From: Plotosus lineatus
Lineage: Eukaryota > Chordata > Actinopteri > Siluriformes > Plotosidae
NCBI GenBank assembly: GCA_024760905.1
Contig: CM045734.1
Coordinates: forward strand, 40,656,564-40,720,563
DNA: 64,000 bases
Reading direction: 5' to 3'
Each line of letters opens with the position of its first letter. Position 1 is the first letter of the stretch. The translations under genes were made by a program, and so were the position numbers. Shown here in pieces: positions 24,116 to 36,436 of the stretch. The notes under the pieces are model-generated. The model had not been told where the DNA came from and searched no databases. It worked only from the letters and a program-made list of their open reading frames with translations.

Positions 24116-24134
24116 ATAACAGTTAGATGAGCAG

Positions 24135-24359
24135 CAGGTCATTCATTTATGATAAAAGTTTCTTGCTCGTGAATGGTCCTTTAGTCCATGCACCATATTT
24201 ATATCTCACTTTCACATCTTTACTGAGGCCTGGAATTGCTGAGGAAGCAGTTAGTGCACACAGGTAAACACAATGAATAATGCCACAGGGGCACAGAATA
24301 CAGTGACAATTCTGTAAGTGTGAATATGCTCATATAAACAAAAGAAAACTGCTCCTCAC
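24135..24359. other. Unique spacer
   Basis: No recognised feature. Confidence 0.3.
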
Positions 24360-24503
24360 CTTGACATAGAAAAGTCGTATAGTTTCCAGGTCTGGATCAG
24401 CTCCTTCAGCTGAGCTTTGACTGTTTGAGCAGTGCCACTGGATCTGACATCTGACAGAGAGCAGACTGGGAACAGACTGAGCAGCAGAGGGACGAGCTGA
24501 CCA
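24360..24503 (-). CDS. Unidentified exon-like segment
   Basis: A minus-strand segment with a plausible acceptor (ttattttgcatgtcag) and a strong donor (ATGTCAAG then gtgagg), 144 bp. One frame reads QLVPLLLSLFPVCSL, QTVKAQLKELIQTW and KLYDFSMSR without stops. Composition is GC-richer than the flanks. I do not recognise the protein and no partner exon was found; it may be a real exon of an unnamed gene between mymk and the ttc16 remains, or chance. Confidence 0.25.
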
Positions 24504-25178
24504 CTGACATGCAAAATAATACACACCACATAACACATTTGATACACATTTCATCTGTGCTTCGGTTTCGGCTTGCCTTCGGTTTTTTGGGGGTTTTTTG
24601 GATCGGTGACATGAACCAAAACTGCTCAATCTGGCTCCAGTATAGTTCTCCCTCAAATACTACATGGCAGTACTCAAAAAAGTTCTCAAGCATTATTTCA
24701 TATTTGAATGAATACATGAATGAATCAGTAATTGGACAGTGACACCATGTAATTTGGTTCTACACCTTTTTATAAAATTTAGCAATGTCTTTGAGGGAAA
24801 AATACAATATGTCAAAATCATTTAGGAACATTTCCATTGAATGAACCATAATTTCCAATATACTGTCGCTCTTTTATACCTTCCTGTTTCAGGGGATATG
24901 CTCAAGTAAATGAACATTTGGCTCCTCACAGTCCTCACAAAATGAGAGCTAAATGAAGGTCCAGCATTGCTTCTAGATGTGGAGTTTGAATCTGGATTCT
25001 ATTTATGTTGTCTTTCAACATAAGGACTAAAGTAAAGCAGACCTTTTTAAGGCTGGAAAATCACAATAAATCACTTATATACATAGCCAAAACATTAAGC
25101 CTTAAAGGCCACACAGCCAAAATATTAAGCCTTATGAATAAAAAGGCCAGTCTGCCATTTGAAAAAGTACATAAAACG
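24504..25178. other. Unique spacer
   Basis: No recognised exon or repeat. Confidence 0.3.
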
Positions 25179-25179
25179 T

Positions 25180-25475
25180 GTTGAGTTTTGGAACAAAATG
25201 TTATGGATCAATGGGACAAAGATTTATCTGTACCCGAGAGATGGAATGAGGAAAGTCTGGAGGGGAAAAAAGAAAATGATTATGATCCAAAGCATACCAC
25301 CTCATTTGTGAAGCATAGTGACATCGGCAGTTTGACTGCCAGTGGAACTGTATTACTTGTCTTTACTGATGATGAGGAAGCCAACTGCAACAGCAGAATG
25401 AATTTTGAAGTACACAGGAGCATCTTAAAAAAATTTTGCATACAAACAAATGCTTCAGTAGATGACTTCCTTTCC
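25180..25475 (+). mobile_element. Tc1-like transposase remnant
   Basis: Translates to DPKHTTSFVKHSD, SGTVLLVFTDDEEANCNSRM and FEVHRSILK with a deletion. This matches the order of motifs around the first catalytic aspartate region of a common vertebrate Tc1-like transposase as remembered. Far too short to function. Confidence 0.6.
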
Positions 25476-25708
25476 TATATACGTTGTTAAAGGTAATGTC
25501 CAAACTATGAACATGACACTGAGAACAAAGCTTATTCGAGCATTCATTAAAGTGGTGAATTCTGATCAATGCACATATGGATATCTTAGTGCTGAGTTCA
25601 AATTCACTTCTCTGAAATCCCTGAGCAGTGGGTCATTTATCTTATCCGTGAAAAAGCTTGTGAAAGTAATTAATTATTCATTATGTCTGGCTTTAAGAAA
25701 AACTGTTA

Positions 25709-26407
25709 TAGACATTCCCTGACTTACGTTTTTAATTGGTTCCGGATGGCCGAACGTAAGTTGAAAGTGAATGTAAGTTGTTACAGTGACGTATGACGTG
25801 TGACGTATGGCGCTCATACTGTACTATACATCTATAAATACAGTTTCTTATCTCATAAAACACCCCTAAATCAATTATTATAAACATAACATTGTAAAAT
25901 AATATCAAATATATCAAATAATATCAAAATGAATTTCAAATAAGTCACTTATTTATACCGAGTCACTTTACATGAAGCTTAAAACAGCCAATCAACGCTT
26001 ACAATATGTGAGGCGCTCAATATTGAAAGTAGTGTACTTGCTGTGGGTTATACGGACTTCCAGTCTTTCAAGTGCACAAGGGTGCCATTGAACTCGTTTA
26101 GAACACAGCCTGCACTGATGTGAATCACCAGCCATATTTGCTTAGGGTTACAAAAGTCCACAAAACAGTGTAAACACAAAGATCACAGAGACGACGTCTT
26201 AACACAAGGGTAACATGCTATATAACTGATATATGAACTGGGAAGAAGGAGGGGCATGTTCATTCTGTCATTTGTAAACAATGGACGCAGCATCATTACA
26301 TTATTACGTCAGCATACTACGTAGGTACGTCTAAACTCAAAATTCGACCTTTTTTTTTGAAGAAAAAAATGTAAAATCGAAAAAAATGTAAAGTCGGGAA
26401 GCGTCTG
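25709..26407. mobile_element. Tigger-like MITE, family with CAGACGCTCCCTGACTTACG ends
   Basis: Ends tagacattccctgacttacg and gtcgggaagcgtctg lie in inverted orientation next to TA. It shares internal sequence (cagtgtaaacacaaagatca, cttaacacaagggtaaca) with the element at 50356-52958. At 26005-26080 it contains sequence like one arm of the fold-back element at 15431. Confidence 0.75.
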
Positions 26408-26779
26408 TAGTTGTTTCCTCTATTTGGCAGGAATACGAACCTTTTGAGGTACAACTGCAGTCTGCTGCCTTATATCTTTGTACACTAAATGTATACATGA
26501 AACGTTATCCATAACATGCGTGGAAATAGTGAACTGTTCCCCTATCACAATCTCTTAGTTGTTATTTATTTATTTGATTTATTTTAGAAATTTAATCAAT
26601 TCGAGATCGGTGAAAGATCTGAAAAGGAACAAATGTAAGCAGTATATCAGAACTACCTTCTTCATGTTGAAGAAAACAACATGACAGTCGGCTTCAAATT
26701 ATGGAATGTCAGCACAGCAAAACTCCCTTGAACTGATTTCGGATGAGGTGGACAGAAGGGTGAAGACAAAATAACCAGC
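26408..26779. other. Unique spacer
   Basis: No recognised feature. Confidence 0.3.
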
Positions 26780-26920
26780 AAGTGCAAGGGCGTAGGCTGT
26801 TCTGACTGTTGGGGGGGTCCACATTTTAATTGACCGTAACTCGAGTCCCAGGGACTATAGGCCGAAGCCTTAAAGGAGTGTAGAGAAACACAAGAACAAA
26901 TTGAACACCAGACTGTTTTA

Positions 26921-26928
<8 letters not shown>

Positions 26929-26993
<65 letters not shown>
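26929..26993. repeat. (AT)n microsatellite
   Basis: About 32 AT units. Confidence 0.95.
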
Positions 26994-26997
<4 letters not shown>

Positions 26998-27182
26998 GGG
27001 TCATAATGAAAATTGGCGTAGGGGTCTCATAAATAATGTTATACAATTATACAACACCAATGAATCTCAATCCACCAGAGTTACACTACACACTACAATT
27101 TAACAAAGATGTATTTACAGTTCAATTACAAAAACAATTAAATCTATTTTACAGCGTTTCACTTTATAAACACTTTCACATA

Positions 27183-27523
27183 GGGCAGTGGTGGTCTAGT
27201 GGTATAGGGCACTGGATTGCTGATCCAAAGGATGGGAGTTCGAGTCCAACTCTCCACAAGGTTGTCACTGCCCCCCCCAGCAGTTAACTGGGTTATCAAA
27301 GGCAGGTCATGTCTCTCACTGTCTATGGTGTGAGGCATGGAAAAGAAGCCATTGCTGACTTTTGACAAGAGTACACTGTAAAGCCGTCATCATGTTTCCA
27401 CCCTGCGATGGCCTGGTGAGCTGTTCAGGCTGCCCTCGCCCAAAGTTGGCTGGAATGGGCGCCAGCCTCCCAGCAACTCTAATTAGGATTAAGCGGTTAC
27501 AGAAGATGATGATGATGATGATG
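27183..27523 (+). mobile_element. SINE family A, tail type i, with 15 bp target duplication
   Basis: Full length with A box TGGTCTAGTGG, B box GTTCGAGTCC and a (GAT)n tail, flanked by AAACACTTTCACATA at 27168-27182 and 27524-27538. Nested in the TIR element 26785-28260. Confidence 0.92.
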
Positions 27524-28432
27524 AAACACTTTCACATAATTTTAGCAATTTAATAATTATTTTACTAACCACTTTGGGGGAACCAGGTACACCCGTGAGT
27601 ACAATTATAAACTTTAAAAAATGGCTGTCTATACAGGGGTGAACTGCAATCAATTATTATAGTTCAACCAAAAACATTCTCAAATATATTTCAAACTACT
27701 TCTGCAAGTACATGTGCTAAATACATTTATAAATTGAGCTAAAGTTATTTATCTATTCCAAGGTACAAACAAATATTAATACATATTTACAGCACAAAGA
27801 CATACTATTAATTTTATAAAAGTACTGACCATTAGGCTGCAGATACAGGCGGGATGGCTTATGATTATTTTAGCCATTCATTCTCTGTGCATCAATGTTT
27901 GTGTTCTAACACATGTGCAGGAACCGGAAGCGGCACTAAGAACCTGTGCTTTATTCTCATACTCGCACTTTGTTTGATTGACAGTGTTCAGCTATTATTG
28001 CTAACTGATGTTAGGTGCTCCACCGAAATAAACTCTTGTTATTGACTGTTGATTGGTCAGCTCAGGCTTGCACATGCGCTGTGCCCGTTACACGTTAATG
28101 TCCGGTGTTAACTTCCGGCTTCCGTTTTACTGCATGCTAAATTTATCTCCGACTTTCTCTTCAATAACAGTCATCTAGTTTATTTATTAAGATTGTGAAC
28201 TCAACTCCTGCTGTGGGGGGTGCACGTGCACCCTGTGCATCCCCCCAGCCTACGCCCTTGAAGTGGACCACATTAGCTGGATGTTCTGCAACAATGTTGG
28301 CAAGAACTTCCAGAAAAGGATTTGATTTCCATCATAGAAAGAATGCCATGAGTGTGTTCAGCTATATCTTTTGCTACGTTGACTAAAACTTGATATAATA
28401 AATTAAGATTATGTTGAACAGAACAATCCCGT

Positions 28433-28771
28433 GCAGTGGTGGTCTAGTGGTATAGGGCGCTGGATCGCTGATCCAAAGGTTGGGGGTTCGAGTCCTACTC
28501 TCCACAAAGTTGTCACTGTCCCCCTCATTGGAGCTAACTGGGTTATCAAAGGCCGGCCATGTCTCTCACTGTCTATGGTGTGAGGCATGTAAAAGAACCA
28601 TTGCTGATTTTCGACAAGAGTAGGCTGCAAAGCCGTCAGCGTGTTTCCGCCCTGCGATGGCCTGGCGAGCTGCCCAGGGTATACTCTGCCCTCGCCCGAA
28701 GTTGGCTGGGATGGGCACCAGCCTCCCCGCGACCCAAATTAGGATTAAGTGGGTACAGAAAATAAACTGAA
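28433..28771 (+). mobile_element. SINE family A, tail type i, with 12 bp target duplication
   Basis: Full length, flanked by GAACAATCCCGT at 28421-28432 and 28772-28783. Confidence 0.92.
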
Positions 28772-29044
28772 GAACAATCCCGTAACTTTTTTAAATCTGC
28801 ACAAAGCTGATTTTTTTTTTTTTTTGGGGGGGTCGTGGGTGTTGGGTGCCTAACCTTAAACTTGGAAAACTGTGATATTCTAAAATGTTTGACTGTGTAC
28901 AGTCCTCACAACACTTAAAATGTACAGTTTTTGTAATAAAACAAAACCAGAATAAACTATGTCAGACCTTTTCATGTGAAATCATACCCCTTAATTTATT
29001 AATTCACATTTTTCTTGTAATGTTGCACTCAGTCTTTTTGCATA

Positions 29045-29378
29045 ACAGTCTCTCTCTCTCTGCATCTCCATCCAATGACAAGGAATGGACATCGATCCCT
29101 GAAGCTTGAATAATGCTCATACAGGGATTGTCATGGCTGTGATCACAATGATCTACCGTATGATTCACCAGGCCACAGTCAGACTCACTCACACCTATGG
29201 GCAATTTGGAACAGCCAATTAACCAACTGTGCATGTTTTTGGACTGTAGGAGGAAACCCACACAAGTACAGGGAGAATATACAAACTCCACACAGACACA
29301 CCCAGGCCCTGGACTCGAACCCAGGCCTTCTTGTTGTGAGGCAGATGTGCTAACCACTACGCCACCTTGCTGCCATTG
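29045..29378 (-). mobile_element. SINE family B with the alternative 3' region
   Basis: Same structure as 10085-10412, including the private segment caaggaatggacatcgatcc and ctcatacagggattgtcatg. The head is at the right end (gaggcagatgtgctaaccac). Confidence 0.75.
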
Positions 29379-29489
29379 CTTAATAGTCTACCAGTACAAC
29401 ACACGCATTTATTTCTTGCAAACTTCTCCAGCTGTATCAGAGGCAGATATATTTAGATCTGTAGACTTGGAGACTTAGAAGACTTCGAT

Positions 29490-29785
29490 CTGGGCTATGA
29501 CAGATCCGTCCAAAACATTGAGATTCTTCCACTGAAGCCATTGCATGGTCGATCTGGATTTATCATTTGGGTTATTGTTATGCTGGAAGGTGAAATCTTT
29601 CTTCATCTTTAGCTGTCGAATACAGGCCTGCAGTTTTTGCACTAAAATAGATTCGTATTTGGAGCATAGCATGAATCTGCCACCACGCTTTGCCATGGGA
29701 GTGGTGTTCTTCGCGTGATAAGCTGTTTTTACTCCAAACATCTACCTTGGTTTGCGTGTTCTTGGCAGTCACGTTCCCTTATTAT
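29490..29785 (-). mobile_element. Tc1-like transposase remnant
   Basis: The minus strand translates to KTAYHAKNTTPMAKRGGRFM, MKKDFTFQHNNNPND and STMQWLQWKNLNVL. This aligns with the region around the second catalytic aspartate of Tc1 transposases; the usual DNDPKH has become NNNPND, so the catalytic residue is lost. Confidence 0.65.
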
Positions 29786-30007
29786 AAAAGGGTGTGATCA
29801 CTGGTACAATGAGTTTATTGTAAGGTTTCATTTACTCCCTAAAATGTCTCTATTGGTTTTTCCATAGAATTTTATTGGTAATTATATCACATTAAATGTG
29901 GAAAAAGAACTTTACCTTGGACTCATTTGTACATCAAATTAACTTCCTTTATAATAGTAATGTCTAGCTTTCATATCCACTGTATATGATCAGTGCTTAT
30001 TTATTCA

Positions 30008-30322
30008 ATCATTCATTTTATGAACCACTTTATCCTAATCAGGGTTATGGGAAGACTGGTGCCCATCTTAGCCAACCCTGGGTGAGGGGACAGTACACCC
30101 TGTACAGCTCATCAGGCCAGTGTAGGGCAGAAACACGCTGACAGCAATGCAGCCCACTCTTGACGAAATTCAACAATGGGTCTCTTACCTGCCTCTCATC
30201 ACAGACAGTGAGAGACATGGCCAGCTTTTAACCCAGTGAGCTGCATGTTGACAGTGGGGCTTAAACCCCCCCAACCATGGGATCAGTAAAACAGCACCTT
30301 ACCACCGGGCCACCGCTGCTTC
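30008..30322 (-). mobile_element. SINE family A, tail type i
   Basis: Reverse orientation: (ATTC)n tail, ctttatcctaatcagggtta, body, then the head (accaccgggccaccgctgc). Confidence 0.75.
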
Positions 30323-30333
30323 GAATAACAATA

Positions 30334-31220
30334 CAATGGTACCTCACTTTACAAAATTAATCCATTCCAGCGCCTTTTTCGTAATCTGCATTTTTTGTAA
30401 GTTGAACCGCATTTTACATGTAAAACGCGTGATTCGTTCCAATTATAAAAGTACACTAATTTTGAATGAAATATGTATTTAATATGTGTTAAATTAATAG
30501 AAAATTATTTACCTTTTTTAAAATCTCTGAAACCACCCATGCGACGCTTTAAAGTCCGGGGGTTGCTGGTCTGAAAAACACTCACCTCCACCCTCCTTCA
30601 CAAGGTCCTTAAATATGGCGGTTGCTTTTTCCGAAATAATCGCCTCCATCACTGTATCTCCGCTTTTAAGGCCTCCTTCTACTTCAATATCGTTCCGATT
30701 GTACAGCGGTTTTGGCCATACTCCTTTGCGATTTCACTCAACCGAATACACAATTTCATTTTTTTTTTTTATCATCTCCTGTTTTACTTTTATTGATAAC
30801 AGAGCCCGCGTCTTCTTTTCAGTCTCACCAGGAATCACTTTCTTGGGGCTCATGATTAATAACAAAAAATAATTCTGCAATAAGCACACTCAAAAAAACT
30901 CACAAAACTCACGAACCAACAGTACAACTCTCCTTCACACGTGTGTGTCGAACAATGAGTTGAAGGCACATGAAAAGCATTATGGGTACAGTACTGTATT
31001 ATGGAGATTCAGCTCCCTCCTAGCCAATGGGAGGCCAGCAGGGCTGGGTGTTGGGGGACAACCAATGGGAAAGTAACTCACACATTGTTTGAATGTTTGA
31101 ATGGCGCGTTTGAATTTTTAACATGGCGCTTTTCGTAATGTGAACTTGTTTCGTATCCAGAGGCATTTCGTAACCTGAATTTTTTGTTTGGTGAGACTTT
31201 CGTAAAGTGAGGTGCCACTG
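30334..31220 (-). mobile_element. Tigger-like element, same family as 22797
   Basis: Ends CAATGGTACCTCACTTTAC and gtaaagtgaggtgccactg with TA on both sides. The internal sequence, including the minus-strand DNA for the HTH region, parallels 22797-23695 but with more stops. Confidence 0.8.
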
Positions 31221-31222
31221 TA

Positions 31223-32068
31223 TTTACAAGTTCATCTCTCACCAGTACTGTTTCTCTGCTTGTATGTGAATAAGGCTACCACTAGATTAAAACTGAAAGT
31301 CTGATATTAAAAAAATAATAACAAAAAGAACATTAATTTTGACTCACATGCAGTTTTGCCACTGGCCAATTACAAAGAGTACTCTTTCACACGATGATTC
31401 TTCTACATGCTTATTCTTCACTCTGCATAGATGAGCAGATGCAGAGGAACTTGCTTTATTATTAGCATGATCTATGATGAGAGCACAGACAGCATCTTGC
31501 TTGGTCTACTCCATGAGCTTCATTAGGCCTTCACCCAATTCCCATAATACTACTCCAGGATTGGACTTAATGACCCGAGAAAACTTTGACTGCTGCCTCA
31601 TGAAAATTTCCAAATGTATTACGGAAGAATATGCCTATCTTCTCAATGATAGCATACCATACTCATTATATACTAGTATACAACAAGATAACGATAATGC
31701 CACCACCTGAGAATATTGATGTTTTGCGAAGGTTATTTTCCAATCACTACTTGTTCTGAAGCGTTTTATTCCTCTCACACCATAGCAATCCACCAGTACT
31801 AACCTTTTTATTGATATAATAGTGGTATTTATGGCTTTTTGAATAACATTAAATGAGCATTGGCAAAAACAGAAAGAGTTCTTGTTTATAGAATCTATAA
31901 AGTTTTTCTCTCATCAGCGTCTCTTTAATATTTTTTAAAGTTAACACTTTTTAACAATTGTTCTAAAAGAAAAAAAAAAACACTGCAAAAACTTTGTTAT
32001 ATCAGAAAACTTATAGCAGCAAGTTTGCTTCTACCTGTTCGAATAATGCTATGAGTGAAACTCCTCCC
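31223..32068. other. Unique spacer
   Basis: No supported gene. The plus frame at 31474-31710 is not recognised. A 12 bp A run lies near 31970. Confidence 0.3.
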
Positions 32069-32069
32069 A

Positions 32070-32372
32070 GGCAGTGGTGGCCTGGTGGTAAGGTGTTGGA
32101 TCATGGATCCCAAGGTTTGGGGTTCAAGCAGGTTATGAGGTTGTCCCAAACCTCATCATGCAGCTAACTGGGTTAGCAAAGGCCAGCCATGTCTGTGGTG
32201 AGAGGCTGTGAAAGAACCATTGTTGAATTTCGTCAGGAGTAAGCTGCATAGCCGCCAGTGTTTTTCTGCCCTCCGATGGCCTGGTGAGCTGTCCAGGGTG
32301 TACTGTTGGCCTAGATGGGCACCAACCTCCCCGTGACTCTCATTAGGATTAAGCGGTTCAGAAAATAAAATG
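32070..32372 (+). mobile_element. SINE family A, tail type i
   Basis: Head ggcagtggtggcctggtggt, degraded B box, tail cattaggattaagcggttca. Confidence 0.78.
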
Positions 32373-32469
32373 TGAAAATCCTATTAATATTAACTAAAAT
32401 CTACTCGCAGAAAACATCACTATTATTAGCAATTGCACTTTATACATCTCTTTCTTCGGCAAATTGGAG

Positions 32470-32992
32470 TGGTGGACTATAGAAGACCTAGGCCTCACCA
32501 ATGACAATCAGAGAGGAATGGGTAGAGATTGTGCAGACATACAAATACCTGGGTGTGCAGTTGAATGACAAATTGGACAGGACTGCCAACACTGATGCTC
32601 TGTGCAAGAAAGGACAGAGCCATCTGGACTTCCTCAGAATGCTACCATCGCTCAACATTTGCAAAAAACTGCAATAGACTGCTACCAGTCTGCTGGGAGG
32701 AAGCATTAAGAAAGAAGAAGGACACCTCATGTTCAGACAAACTGGTGAGGCAGGCAGGTTCTGTAATTGGGACGGAACTAGACAGTGTAACATCTGTGGT
32801 AGAGAGACAGGTGCCGAGTCGGCTCCTGTCAATTCAAGACAATCCACTGGGTCAAATGCAAAACATAATCACCGGACAGAGGAGCAACATCAGCATCAGG
32901 ATCCTGTCATTGACCTGCTCCACTGACGGATTGAAGAGAACATTCCTCCGCCATCATGCTTTTTAACACTACCATGGAAGGAGATATCTAGC

Positions 32993-32995
<3 letters not shown>
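32470..32995 (+). mobile_element. LINE 3' end with decayed C-terminal reading frame
   Basis: Frames contain YLGVQLNDKLDRTANTDALC, DKLVRQAGSVIGTELDSVTS, SIQDNP and ILSLTCSTDGLKRTFL across frameshifts. This is the C-terminal region following the reverse transcriptase in a common fish LINE. Followed by (CA)n at 32998-33026. Confidence 0.65.

Positions 32996-32997
<2 letters not shown>

Positions 32998-33026
<29 letters not shown>
32998..33026. repeat. (CA)n microsatellite
   Basis: About 14 units after the LINE end. Confidence 0.9.
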
Positions 33027-33027
<1 letters not shown>

Positions 33028-33211
33028 GCCTTGCACTGCACCACTCACTGCACACAACTCACCTGAACTACAAGAAAAATGTTTCCACTGGTCTTTTTAC
33101 ATTATTTGCTCTGAAGAACCAATTACCAGGTGAACAAAACACTCTACACTGTACCATCACTTCTCACAGCACACCCTGCATCTCACTTTACACATAAATG
33201 TTTAAATCATA

Positions 33212-33479
33212 CAGTGATACCTCACCTTACGAAATTAATCTGTTCCAGAGCCTTTTTCTGAACCTGGATTTTTCGTGAATTGAACAGCATTTTACATCTA
33301 AAACGCGAGATTCATTCCAAGGCCCCCAATACTACCCCCTAAACCCTTTAAAAATTATAAAAGTATACCTTTTAAGACCTCCTTCTGCTTCAATAATGTA
33401 CCGATGGTAGACGGGTTTGGCCATATTCCTTTGCGATATCACGAGCCTGCTTCCCTTTTCACTCGCACCAGAAATCACA

Positions 33480-33519
<40 letters not shown>

Positions 33520-33910
33520 TGTGTGCGCATGTGTGTGCGCGCGCGTGTGTTGACCATGTATTCTTAGCGAAGTTATAATCTTACAAATGTTTATGGAAGG
33601 TTAAAAGCCTGAGTCAAAAACAGTAACCCTGTCCTTTACACGAAAAGCATTATGGGAGATGCAGCTCCATAATAGCCAATGGGAGGGAGCTGCCTCATCC
33701 CTCCTAGCCAATGGGAGGCCAGCAGGGTGAGATGTTGGAAGATAGTCAATGGGAAAGCAGCTCGTGCATTGTTTGAATGTTTGAATGGCGCGTTTGACTC
33801 GTTTCATAAGGAGATCTTGTTTTGTATACAGAGACAAAACATTTTGGAAAATGTTTTTCGTAGCCTGGATTTTTCGTTTGCTGGAACTATCGTAAGGTGA
33901 GATACCAATG
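33212..33910. mobile_element. Tigger-like element, same family as 22797, internally deleted
   Basis: Ends CAGTGATACCTCACCTTACG and cgtaaggtgagataccaatg with TA on both sides. Contains a (GT)n at 33482-33549. Confidence 0.78.
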
Positions 33911-33966
33911 TACTTTTGTTAATCTCTGCACAACACGGTCAATTTGCACCTTTACAGTATTATATA

Positions 33967-34924
33967 CAGTGGTACCTCGGTTCTCGAACGCTTTGGAGGT
34001 CAAACAAATCAGAATTCGAACAAAAAAATCTGGGATTTTTGTGTCTTGGAAGTCGAACAAAATTTGGAAGTCGAACTTGAAAAACGTGCGAGAAAAAACG
34101 AGACCGAGGAAAAGTGCACACTCTTTTGACTCTACTCGACCACTGTGTGCGTGTGGATATGCTTGCTCCTGTTGTACAAAGTACAGTATACGTGTTTTTT
34201 GGTTGTTTACTCGATTAGATTAGCTAATAAACATGTCTCCAAAGAAAGCTACTGAGAAAAGGTCAGTTATGCGGTAAACTGTTGTGTTTAAGAAAAAGCT
34301 GATATCTAAGCATATGAATCAGGAGTGTGTGTTACTGATCTTGCTAAGGAATATGGCACGGCTAAATCAATGATATGCGCGATCCTGAAGAACAAAGACA
34401 GTGTTAAAGCCAGTGATGTGGCGAAAGGCTTGACGGTTATCAGCAAACAAAGACCGCAAGTGCTGGAGGAGGTGGAAAAGTTACTGCACCTATACATAAA
34501 CCAGCAGCAGTTAGCATGAGATAGTGTGAGTGAGGATGTGATCTGCTGCAAAGCTTGTGAAATCTACGATGATTTGGTGAAAAATGACCCAAGCTCGAAT
34601 CCTGAAGGGTTCCACTTTAAAGCAAGTCGACGCTGGTTCGAAAATAAACAAAAATCAAACAAAAAGACCACAGAAAATAAATTAATCTATTAAGAATTTT
34701 GTGTGTTTGTCCTGGTGTTTCACATTTAATATACTATTTGATATATAAATGACATTATGAAATAACATTATGTATAAAAAAGGCAGTTTTCTAGCGTCTT
34801 GGAACAGATTAAAACCGTTTATATTATTTGTAATGGGAAAAGCGGATTTGGGATTCGAACAAATCGGCATACGAACAGCCTTCTGGAACTAACCGGATTA
34901 AGCTCGAGAACCAAGGTACCACTC
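33967..34924 (+). mobile_element. Tigger-like element, second family, with transposase N-terminal remnant
   Basis: Ends CAGTGGTACCTCGGTTCTCG and cgagaaccaaggtaccactc with TA flanks. From ATG at 34233 the DNA encodes MSPKKATEKRSV, then after stops and a shift GVCVTDLAKEYGTAKSMICA, EEVEKLLHLYINQQQLA, DVICCKACEIYDDLVKN and FKASRRWFENKQK. These are the two helix-turn-helix units of a pogo/Tigger (CENP-B-like) transposase. The catalytic domain is missing. Confidence 0.82.
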
Positions 34925-35025
34925 TACAATTCTTATGCAGTACTTTCAATAATGTCTACCTCAAATTCTCTAAACTTTTAAGTTTTGTTATAGATGCTGC
35001 CTCATCATAGATGTAGTGCACTCTA

Positions 35026-35027
<2 letters not shown>

Positions 35028-35110
<83 letters not shown>
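35028..35110. repeat. (AT)n then (GT)n
   Basis: AT units to about 35072 then GT units from about 35080. Confidence 0.93.
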
Positions 35111-35114
<4 letters not shown>

Positions 35115-35184
35115 GTATGTATGCCTAAGTTTTTATACTATATTTTGTCGAATAAAGTGTGCGCTGTTTTACTGCAATGCTGCT

Positions 35185-35292
35185 GGAAAATGCAAATTTC
35201 CCTCTGGGATTAATAAAGTATCCAACTATATATGTATCTATGAATATATTTTTCCAACCATCCATCCATCTCTCTATCTATCTGTCTATCTT
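35185..35292 (+). mobile_element. LINE 3' tail fragment
   Basis: Contains tttccctctgggattaataaagtat followed by degenerate (ATCT)n repeats, the usual 3' end of a common fish LINE. Confidence 0.5.
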
Positions 35293-35439
35293 CCAGCATG
35301 CAGGTCTATGCTGATCACAATATAGTTTGTACAGAAATTAATAATCACCTTTAAATAAAGACAGTTGTATTTCCTTAATGCAACTTATGAGTAAAATATG
35401 TAATCGTGACAGTATTTAAATAAAATATATAAAAATAAA

Positions 35440-35830
35440 GCAGAATCACTGACATGGTTTAAGGATCACCTCCTCCCTGTGTTAATACTTTGTAGAACTA
35501 CTTTTTTTCTTTTGATTACAGCCATGATTCTTTTGGAGTCACTTTTTTACCAAATTTGCACATCTTGATTGTGCAATATCTGCCTAATTTTCTTTGAAGA
35601 ACTGTCCAAGTACAGTTAAAATGAATGGTGACTGTTGGTGGACTGCAGACTTCATTCCCCAGATTTTCAATAGGGTATAAATAGGCCTCTAACTAGGCCA
35701 CAGGAGGACATTCACCTTTTTCTCCTTCAGCCACTGTGTGGACAATTTATGCACATTGTCATCTTGGAAGGTGAACCTTCTTTGAAATGAAACCTTTCTG
35801 GGAGAGGACAAGAGGTTTTCCTCAAAAGTT
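35440..35830 (-). mobile_element. Tc1-like transposase remnant, C-terminal part
   Basis: The minus strand gives FQDDNVHKLSTQWLKEKKVN, VLLWPS then a stop, and later SDSKRIMAVI. This corresponds to the catalytic D to SPDLNPIE stretch and the C-terminus of a Tc1-like transposase, broken by stops. Confidence 0.6.
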
Positions 35831-36383
35831 TAGTAATATTATTCCTTATCTTTTATTTCTTCTATCTTGACAAATGTTCCAATCCCTGCTGCAGAGAAAT
35901 AGTCCTAGAACAGGATGCTGCCACCCCAAGGCTTTTTTTTTTTTTTTTTTGTAGATCTAATATTCTTTGGATGGCCAGTTTTTTTTTTTTACCTTTTGGA
36001 ATTGAGGAGAAATACACCGAGAGTCATTCAAACTTTGTATCGATAATTGTCACCATAACTTTTATTCTGGTACCCAAAACAGGATTTTTGTAATATGGAT
36101 CATTTGGTTAGCATATTGGCTTCAACAAAACCAACAAACAATAGTGTTAGGAATTAATTATACACACAACAAAAACAACAAAATAATGCCATCTGAGTAA
36201 ATGAAGGCTGCAACAGCAAGAATCTTTGTGTAGGCTTTAAAAATAAAATGTTCTATTTTGCTCAAACTGCATTTGGTCCACTTTTGCAGAGTCACCTAAA
36301 CTTGTGCAATGTAGCATGACAAAATGACAACTCATCATTTTCTCACGTCCCTGAGTACCATCATCAGTACAGCAACAGGGTAA

Positions 36384-36384
<1 letters not shown>

Positions 36385-36415
<31 letters not shown>

Positions 36416-36436
36416 ACACACACACACACACACACA
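36385..36436. repeat. (CA)n microsatellite
   Basis: About 25 CA units with one GA interruption. Confidence 0.93.

Larger units (their letters stand above)
26785..28260. mobile_element. TIR element, CAAGGGCGTAGGCTG ends, 5 bp target duplication (copy 1)
   Basis: Perfect inverted ends CAAGGGCGTAGGCTG (26785) and CAGCCTACGCCCTTG (to 28260), flanked by AAGTG at 26780-26784 and 28261-28265. It contains an (AT)n (26929-26993), a SINE at 27183-27523 and AT-rich filler, with no recognisable transposase. Superfamily not assigned. Confidence 0.82.
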
